Shown in pieces: positions 59,060 through 64,000 of a stretch of 64,000 nucleotides of DNA; position 1 is the first letter of the stretch, and every line of letters begins with the position of its first letter. The notes below the pieces were generated by a model. The model searched no databases. It was not told the origin of the DNA and saw only the letters and a program-made list of their open reading frames with translations. Source of the DNA: Streptomyces armeniacus (GTDB lineage: Bacteria > Actinomycetota > Actinomycetes > Streptomycetales > Streptomycetaceae); the NCBI RefSeq assembly GCF_003355155.1, contig NZ_CP031320.1, positions 4,765,367-4,829,366 on the forward strand. Reading direction: 5' to 3'. The translations under genes were made by a program, and so were the position numbers.

Positions 59060-60706
59060 ATGCTCCCCAGCCCCGGGGCCGGTTCCGGCCCGCAGCACCG
59101 CTCCGGCTCACGGACCCGGCGCACGTTCCTCTCGGCCGCCGCCGGACTCGGCGCGGCCGGCCTGCTCTCGGCACCACGCGAGGCCGCGGCGGCGGCGCAC
59201 GGGCGCGTACGGCTGACGCGGGAGGAGCACCGGGCGGTCGTCATCGGCTCGGGATTCGGCGGCGGAGTGGCGGCGCTGCGGCTGGCGCAGGCCGGGGTGC
59301 CGGTGACCGTACTGGAGCGGGGCCGGCGCTGGCCCACGGGCCCGAACGCCGAGACGTTCCCGCACGCGGCGCGCCCGGACAAGCGGGCGCTCTGGTACGG
59401 CACCCTGCCAGCGGCGGTCAGGCCGCTCGCGTCGCTGGTCGGGATGCCGCTGGACTTCGGCCCGTACGCGGGTCTGCTGGAGCCGGTGCTCGGCGACAAC
59501 GTGCTGGCGCTGTGCGCGGCCGGTGTCGGCGGCGGCTCGCTCGTGTACCAGGGGATGACGCTCCAGCCGTCGGAAGCGGTGTTCGCCACCTGGCTGCCCG
59601 GCCTGCTCGACTACGGGCGCATGGACCGCGTCCACTATCCGCGCGTGGCCCGGATGCTGCGGGCCGCGACGGCTCCGGACGAGCTGGTGCGCACGCCGAA
59701 CTACCGCGTGGCACGGATCTTCGCCGACCACGTACGGCGGGCCGGCCACGGCCTCGAGAAGATCCCCATGCCCATCGACTGGGACTACGCGCTGGCCGAA
59801 CTCCGCGGCGAGATGAAGCCCTCGTACACGAACGGGGACTGCGTCCTAGGCGTCAACAACGGCGGCAAGCACTCGGTCGACGTGACCTACCTGAAGCACG
59901 CCGAGGCCACGGGCAGGGTCACCGTCGCCACCCACCACCACGTCACGTCCGTCGCCCGCGCGCGGGACGGCCGCTGGGAGACGTACGTCGACCGGACGGA
60001 CGACAGCGGGCGGCTGCTCGAGCAGAAGATCCTCACCAGCCCGGCCCTGGTCATGGCGGCCGGCAGCGTCAACACCAGCCGGCTCCTCGTACGGGCGGCA
60101 GCCACGGGTACCGTCCCCGACCTGCCGGACGGGCTCGGCGAGGGATGGGGGACGAACGGCGACCGGATCTACACGTGGACCGACCTGCGGGACGACTTCG
60201 GCGCCGTACAGGGTGGGCCGGTCGTCTACGGCAGCAAGGACTGGGCCGACCCGGCCACCGCGAACACCCTCACCCAGGCGTCGTTCCCGCCGCTGGGCCT
60301 CAACACGAGGACGACACTGCTGTTCGGCATGGGCGTGAGCGAGGGTCGCGGCCGATTCCGCTACGACTCCCTCAGCGACTCCGTTTCGCTCCACTGGCCA
60401 CGCGGCGGCGACGCCGCCAGCCACCGGCAGCTCCAGCGGCGGGTCGCGGCGGTCACCCGCGGCCTCGGTGTCGTCACCGACACCAACGCCCTCGTGAACA
60501 CCACCCTCCACCCGCTCGGCGGCGCCCCGATGGGCACCGTGTGCGACGCGGCGGGCAGGGTGCGCGGCCAGCGCGGCCTGTACGTGCTCGACGGCGCCCT
60601 GATCCCGGGTACGACCGGTGCGTGCAACCCGTCGATGACCATCGCCGCCGTGGCGGAGCAGGCGCTGGACACGATCGCCGCGGAGGACGTCGGCACGGTC
60701 GTCTGA
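59060..60706 (+). CDS. Tat-exported cholesterol oxidase, GMC family
   Basis: A 548-residue flavoprotein oxidase. A twin-arginine signal is present: TRRTFL (residues 19-24) and a hydrophobic stretch to SAPREAAA. FAD motif VIGSGFGGGVAALRLAQAGV, and GVGGGSLVYQGMTLQP and FGPYAG are typical of class I cholesterol oxidase. The active-site His is in TTLHPLGG and the Asn in CNPSMTI. It oxidises and isomerises 3-beta-hydroxysteroids outside the cell. ATG 59060 has AGGAG 6 nt upstream. Confidence 0.93.
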   Translation: MLPSPGAGSGPQHRSGSRTRRTFLSAAAGLGAAGLLSAPREAAAAAHGRVRLTREEHRAVVIGSGFGGGVAALRLAQAGVPVTVLERGRRWPTGPNAETFPHAARPDKRALWYGTLPAAVRPLASLVGMPLDFGPYAGLLEPVLGDNVLALCAAGVGGGSLVYQGMTLQPSEAVFATWLPGLLDYGRMDRVHYPRVARMLRAATAPDELVRTPNYRVARIFADHVRRAGHGLEKIPMPIDWDYALAELRGEMKPSYTNGDCVLGVNNGGKHSVDVTYLKHAEATGRVTVATHHHVTSVARARDGRWETYVDRTDDSGRLLEQKILTSPALVMAAGSVNTSRLLVRAAATGTVPDLPDGLGEGWGTNGDRIYTWTDLRDDFGAVQGGPVVYGSKDWADPATANTLTQASFPPLGLNTRTTLLFGMGVSEGRGRFRYDSLSDSVSLHWPRGGDAASHRQLQRRVAAVTRGLGVVTDTNALVNTTLHPLGGAPMGTVCDAAGRVRGQRGLYVLDGALIPGTTGACNPSMTIAAVAEQALDTIAAEDVGTVV

Positions 60707-60749
60707 ACCGGTCCGCCGCCTGCTTCGTCCCGCTTGAGCTGCGCTCCCG

Positions 60750-61292
60750 TCAGGAGACCTTCAGCAGGGAGTCGTCGCGCCACTTGAGAATCTTGTCGAA
60801 GCTGACCACGGCGCCGCCGCTGTTGGGGCGGTTGTGGAAGCGGACGTGGTCCGCGAGCGTCTCGATGATGCGCAGCCCGCGCCCGTCCTCCGCGACGGGC
60901 GGCGCGGGCGCGGGCGGCGGCGCGAAGGGCGCACCGGCGGGGGCGGGCGCGTGCTCGGCGGGCGCGTGCTCGGCGGGCGTATCCGTGCCGGACGCGTCCG
61001 TGCCGGACGCGTCTGCGTCGGGCGTGTCCGTGTCCGGGAAGCCCGGGCCCGCGTCCGTGACCTCGACGTGGCACGTGTCACCGTCGATGCAGGCGGTCAC
61101 GCGGTACGCGTCGGTGCGTTCGTTGGTGCCGTGCTCGACGGCGTTCGCGCAGGCTTCCGAGAGGGCGACCGCCAGCTCGTACGAGATCTCGCGGTCGACG
61201 CCCGCGGTCTCCATCGTGCCGAGCAGCAATCGCCGGGCGAGGGGCACGCTGGCCGCTTCGCGGCGCAGATGGAGCGACCACCAGATGCTCAT
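60750..61292 (-). CDS. RsbW-like ATP-binding anti-sigma factor with an insertion
   Basis: A 180-residue HATPase_c protein. WWSLHLRREAASVPLARRLLLGTMETAGV is the start typical of Streptomyces RsbW-like proteins. ELAVALSEACANAVEHG is the N box, VTDAGPGFPDT the G1 box and EDGRGLRIIETLADHV the G2 box. Between G1 and G2 lie about 45 residues of Asp/Thr/Ala/Pro repeats (DASGTDASGTDTPAEHAPAEHAP) where most relatives have a short lid. ATG 61292 has GGAGG 6 nt upstream; GTG 61298 is two codons longer. Confidence 0.9.
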   Translation of the reverse strand: MSIWWSLHLRREAASVPLARRLLLGTMETAGVDREISYELAVALSEACANAVEHGTNERTDAYRVTACIDGDTCHVEVTDAGPGFPDTDTPDADASGTDASGTDTPAEHAPAEHAPAPAGAPFAPPPAPAPPVAEDGRGLRIIETLADHVRFHNRPNSGGAVVSFDKILKWRDDSLLKVS

Positions 61293-61510
61293 GCTCACCC
61301 TCCAGGCTGCGGCTCGTGTGAGTCCGCGAGGGGCCGACCGGCCATGTCGGTACGTATTTCCGGTTGAGACGCGTAGTAAGCGTGGTTATGGGATGAGTCC
61401 GCCCGTTCAGCCGATGCGGAGCGGGGGCCGCGGCGTGTATTGCGCGTGACGTGACAAGTTTCAGGGCCGCTCGATCCGGGCCGCGGTGGCGGTGAGATGA
61501 TGTCGCCGCC

Positions 61511-62389
61511 ATGACTGCCGGTGCGGATCTCAGACTTCTGCGGGCTGCGGTGTTCACCGCGGTCTGCGTCGCACTGTCCGTCGTGGGACACGTCTTCCTG
61601 GCCGGTACGGCGTTCGTTCCGCTGTGGTCGCTGGGTGCCGGCTGCGCGCTGGTCTTCGCGGTGGCCGCGCCGCTCGCCGGACGCGAGCGGTCGCTGCCGG
61701 GGATCGCGGCCGTACTGGCGCTGGGCCAGGTCACCCTGCACACCCTCTTCTCGTACGGGCAGCACGCGGCGCCGCAGCACCAGGCGGCGGGCGGCGGCGC
61801 GGGAGGGGGCGGAGGGCTGCGGGCGCTCGCCGCGGAACTGCTGTGCAACGACGGCGCCGCCGCCGCCCTGAGCGAGTCCCAGGCCCGCCAGGTCATCGCG
61901 CACGCCGGCATGGGCGACCTCGCCGGCACCGCCGGCCGCGACCTCAGCGGCGGGCACGCGGCACACGCCGGGGCCGACGCCGCGGCGGCCACAGGTGCGG
62001 CCGCCGCGCCGGACACACCCGCGGAGTGCCTGCGGGCCGCGGTGAACGCCGCGTTCGCGCAGTGCTCCGCGCCCATGCTGGCCGGTCACCTGCTCGCCGC
62101 CCTGGCCACCGGCTGGCTGCTGCGCCGCGGCGAGGCCGCGCTGTGGCGGCTGGTCCGGATCTCGGCGGGTGCCGCCGCGCGTGCGGAGGACCTGGCGACC
62201 GTACGGGAGCTGCGTACGGCCCTCGCGTACGTACGCGCCCTGCGCACCGGACTGCTTCCGGACGCCCCGGCGCCGCACATCACCACGGGGGCGCACGATG
62301 TGCGCGTGCCCCGTTCGGTGCTGCTGCACCACGGCGTACAGCGGCGCGGGCCACCGCGGGCGGCGGAAAGCCTCGCGCTCGCCGCGTGA
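61511..62389 (+). CDS. Multi-spanning membrane protein of the copper-associated gene group
   Basis: A 292-residue membrane protein with about four helices: LRAAVFTAVCVALSVVGHVFLAG, LWSLGAGCALVFAVAAPLAG, LPGIAAVLALGQVTLHTLFSYG and MLAGHLLAALATGWLLRRG. A long Ala/Gly/His-rich loop lies between helices three and four. Its C-terminus is cytoplasmic and basic. Genes of this type often precede ycnI and sco1 in Streptomyces, hinting at a role in copper handling, which is inference from context. Confidence 0.78.
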   Translation: MTAGADLRLLRAAVFTAVCVALSVVGHVFLAGTAFVPLWSLGAGCALVFAVAAPLAGRERSLPGIAAVLALGQVTLHTLFSYGQHAAPQHQAAGGGAGGGGGLRALAAELLCNDGAAAALSESQARQVIAHAGMGDLAGTAGRDLSGGHAAHAGADAAAATGAAAAPDTPAECLRAAVNAAFAQCSAPMLAGHLLAALATGWLLRRGEAALWRLVRISAGAAARAEDLATVRELRTALAYVRALRTGLLPDAPAPHITTGAHDVRVPRSVLLHHGVQRRGPPRAAESLALAA

Positions 62390-62736
62390 CGCGTCCGCCC
62401 GTACGACCGACCCCGGCCGCCCCTTCCAGGACCGGCCGCCGGTGGCCGGCGCGGGTGCGGGTGCGGGACATGCGGCGCGGCGGGGCCCGTACGCCGGCCC
62501 CGCGCGACGGCACCGGCAGCAGCACGGACGCGTAGGCACGCGCCGCAGCACGCGCACGTACGCACGCACCACCGCGTACGTGCCCGCCGAGCGGCCGGCC
62601 GAACGCCGCGCCCGTGCACGCCTGCGCCTCCTGCCGCCGTGCGCCCAGTCCGAGTTCGCGCCACGCCGCCGCGCCGTGTCACGCCGTGCGCGCGCGTGCC
62701 GAACACACCTGCCACAGAAGCCAGAAGGAAACACAC
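62390..62736. other. 347-bp gap before ycnI, no feature recognised
   Basis: Arg/Ala-rich reading in all frames, several CGTACG hexamers, and a ribosome site (AGAAGGAA) at the very end for ycnI. I found no CsoR-type copper operator (the ACCCC-GGGGT palindrome) and no clear terminator. Confidence 0.5.
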
Positions 62737-63474
62737 ATGAAGACCTCCCACCGCCGCGTCGCGACCGCCGGCGTGCTCGCCGCGTCCGCCGTACTGGTCG
62801 CCGCGGGCACCGCCTCCGCGCACGTCTCCGTCGAACCGGAGGAGGCCGCGAAGGGCGACTACAGCACCGTCACCTTCAAGGTCCCCAACGAGCGGGACGA
62901 CGCGTCCACGGTCAAACTCGAGGTCAACCTGCCCACCGGCCACCCGCTCGCGTCCGTGATGCCGCAGCCGGTGCCCGGCTGGGACGTCAAGGTCACCAAG
63001 TCCAAGCTGGACAAGCCGATCGAGTCGCACGGCGAGAAGCTCACCGAGGCCGTCACGAAGATCACGTGGTCGGGCGGGAAGATCGAGCCGGGGCAGTTCC
63101 AGCAGTTCCCCGTCTCGATGGGCCAGCTGCCGGAGGACACGGGTCAGCTCGTCTTCAAGTCCCTCCAGACGTACGACAGCAAGGAGGTCGTGCGCTGGAT
63201 CGAGGAGCCGAAGGAGGGCGCCGCGGAACCGGAGCACCCGGCTCCCGTACTCAAGCTGGCGGCCGCCGACGAGCAGACCGGTTCCGGCTCCGACGCCAAG
63301 AACGGGGAGAACAGCGGGAACAGCCAGGCCGGCGAGAAGACCGAGAACGCCGCCGACAGCTCCGACTCCGACGGCGCGGACACCACCGCCCGCGTCCTCG
63401 GCGTGATCGGCATCGTCGTCGGAGTGGCCGGCGTGGCCTTCGGCGTACTCGCCGGACGGCGCCGTTCCGCATGA
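62737..63474 (+). CDS. YcnI-like copper-binding protein, DUF1775
   Basis: A 245-residue exported protein. The signal peptide (RRVATAGVLAASAVLVAAGTASA) is cleaved to expose the N-terminal His in AHVSVEPEEA, the copper-brace residue of YcnI. The domain continues YSTVTFKVPNERDDASTVKLEVNLP to GQFQQFPVSMGQLP with the conserved Trp in KITWSGG. A Ser/Asp/Asn-rich linker and a C-terminal membrane helix (VLGVIGIVVGVAGVAFGVLAGRRR) anchor it. ATG 62737 has AGAAGGAA upstream. Confidence 0.93.
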   Translation: MKTSHRRVATAGVLAASAVLVAAGTASAHVSVEPEEAAKGDYSTVTFKVPNERDDASTVKLEVNLPTGHPLASVMPQPVPGWDVKVTKSKLDKPIESHGEKLTEAVTKITWSGGKIEPGQFQQFPVSMGQLPEDTGQLVFKSLQTYDSKEVVRWIEEPKEGAAEPEHPAPVLKLAAADEQTGSGSDAKNGENSGNSQAGEKTENAADSSDSDGADTTARVLGVIGIVVGVAGVAFGVLAGRRRSA

Positions 63475-63507
63475 CCCGCCCAGCATCCCGAGCACGCCCG
63501 GCGCGCT

Positions 63508-63552
63508 CAGCACAGCCAGCACGCCCAGCACGCCCAGCACCCTCAGCACACC
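63508..63552 (+). repeat. 9-bp tandem repeat between ycnI and sco1
   Basis: Five contiguous 9-bp units beginning at 63508, each close to cagcacgcc, fill most of the 89-bp gap and end 11 bp before the next start codon. Confidence 0.85.
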
Positions 63553-63563
63553 AGGAAAAGCCC

Positions 63564-64000
63564 ATGCGCACGACAAGAACCCGTACGGCTGCCGCCGCCG
63601 CGCTCGTCGCGGCGGCCCTCGCCCTCACCGCCTGCGGCGGCGGCGAGGACGGCGGCAGCGACGACTCCGCACCCGCAAAGGTCGAGAGCGACCAGAAGAA
63701 GGCCGGCGCCGTACTCGACCGGCCCTTCGAGAAGCCCGATCTGACACTCACCGACACCAAAGGCAAGGAGTACGACCTGATCGACGAGACGAAGGGGCAG
63801 CCCACTCTCATCTACTTCGGCTACACCAACTGCCCCGACGTCTGCCCGCTCACCATGAGCAACATCGCCATCGCCAAGTCCAAACTCAGCAAGGCGGACC
63901 AGCAGAAGCTCAAGGTCGTCTTCGTCACCTCCGACCCGAAGCGCGACACCCCGAAGCGGCTGGGCAAGTGGCTGCGCATGCACGACCCGTCGTTCGTCGG
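63564..64000 (+). CDS. Sco1/SenC copper chaperone lipoprotein, 3' end cut by window
   Basis: The first 145 residues are present. A lipoprotein signal ends in ALALTAC with the lipobox Cys; a Gly/Asp/Ser-rich linker follows. The thioredoxin-like domain shows TLIYFGYTNCPDVCPLTM with the copper-binding CxxxC, and VFVTSDPKRDTPKRL. The distal His ligand would lie beyond the window. Sco1 delivers copper to the CuA site of cytochrome c oxidase. ATG 63564 follows AGGAAAAG. Confidence 0.93.
   Translation, partial: MRTTRTRTAAAAALVAAALALTACGGGEDGGSDDSAPAKVESDQKKAGAVLDRPFEKPDLTLTDTKGKEYDLIDETKGQPTLIYFGYTNCPDVCPLTMSNIAIAKSKLSKADQQKLKVVFVTSDPKRDTPKRLGKWLRMHDPSFV

Overview
The window is chromosomal DNA from a high-GC actinomycete, most likely a Streptomyces. 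Third codon positions are nearly all G or C, GTG starts and ATGA/GTGA start-stop overlaps are common, and the gene set is typical of the genus: a Hrd-type sigma factor, snapalysin, DnaG with a glutamine-rich linker, SEC-C protein, NasA/NirBD, Tat-exported cholesterol oxidase and RsbW-like ATPases. I see no tRNA, rRNA, CRISPR array, transposase, attachment site or replication origin. All gene names rest on reading motifs and remembered family sequences; no database was searched.

Layout. 1-5.8 kb: a minus-strand operon, ROK regulator > SsuC-like permease > SsuB-like ATPase > lipoprotein binding protein > cytoplasmic formylglycine-type sulfatase > secreted GH43 glycosidase (cut by the window edge). 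It looks like a sugar-controlled system for a sulfated substrate. 5.9-10.6 kb: a methyltransferase, a two-component pair, and a MerR/zinc alcohol dehydrogenase pair with a classical MerR promoter. 10.8-12.9 kb: an OtrA/TetM-like ribosomal protection GTPase. 13-16.5 kb: an ABC-2 exporter divergent from a TetR/SDR pair, with a perfect 18-bp palindrome between them. 16.6-20.8 kb: a sugar kinase, an aldo/keto reductase divergent from an MmyB-like regulator, and a small secreted beta-trefoil protein. 20.9-25.3 kb: HrdA-like sigma factor, snapalysin, DnaG.

25.5-42.5 kb: GNAT, flavoprotein reductase, ArsR-like regulator and dGTPase lead into the nitrogen assimilation genes: sirohydrochlorin chelatase, NasA, then an NAD(P)H-type flavoprotein, NirB and NirD. 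A four-half-site GlnR-like element precedes the flavoprotein gene. Between NasA and NirB lie SanA-like, CutA and VOC genes, and a small island (esterase remnant, acyl-CoA ligase remnant, SMP-30 lactonase) that looks like a deletion scar in acquired DNA. 42.9-55.9 kb: M15 carboxypeptidase, HtrA protease, glycerophosphodiesterase, RsbW-like ATPase, SEC-C protein, a probable tiny terminator-hairpin RNA, a secreted protein, a prim-pol-fold protein, a PP2C phosphatase with a degraded metal site, Xaa-Pro aminopeptidase and a LuxR-type regulator. 56-64 kb: DUF3574 protein, TrkH/TrkA potassium uptake, cholesterol oxidase, a second RsbW-like ATPase, a membrane protein, and YcnI and Sco1 (cut by the window edge), the last three suggesting copper handling.

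Two genome-level habits stand out. First, short tandem repeats are very frequent, both between genes and in frame inside conserved proteins. Second, the hexamer CGTACG is strikingly common, forming an array at 49992-50211, yet absent from about 1.2 kb around the SMP-30 island. The candidates I consider least ordinary are the ROK/ABC/sulfatase/GH43 operon, the self-contained promoter-hairpin unit near 49.0 kb, the deletion scar at 35.8 kb, and the repeat-driven insertions in two RsbW-like ATPases.
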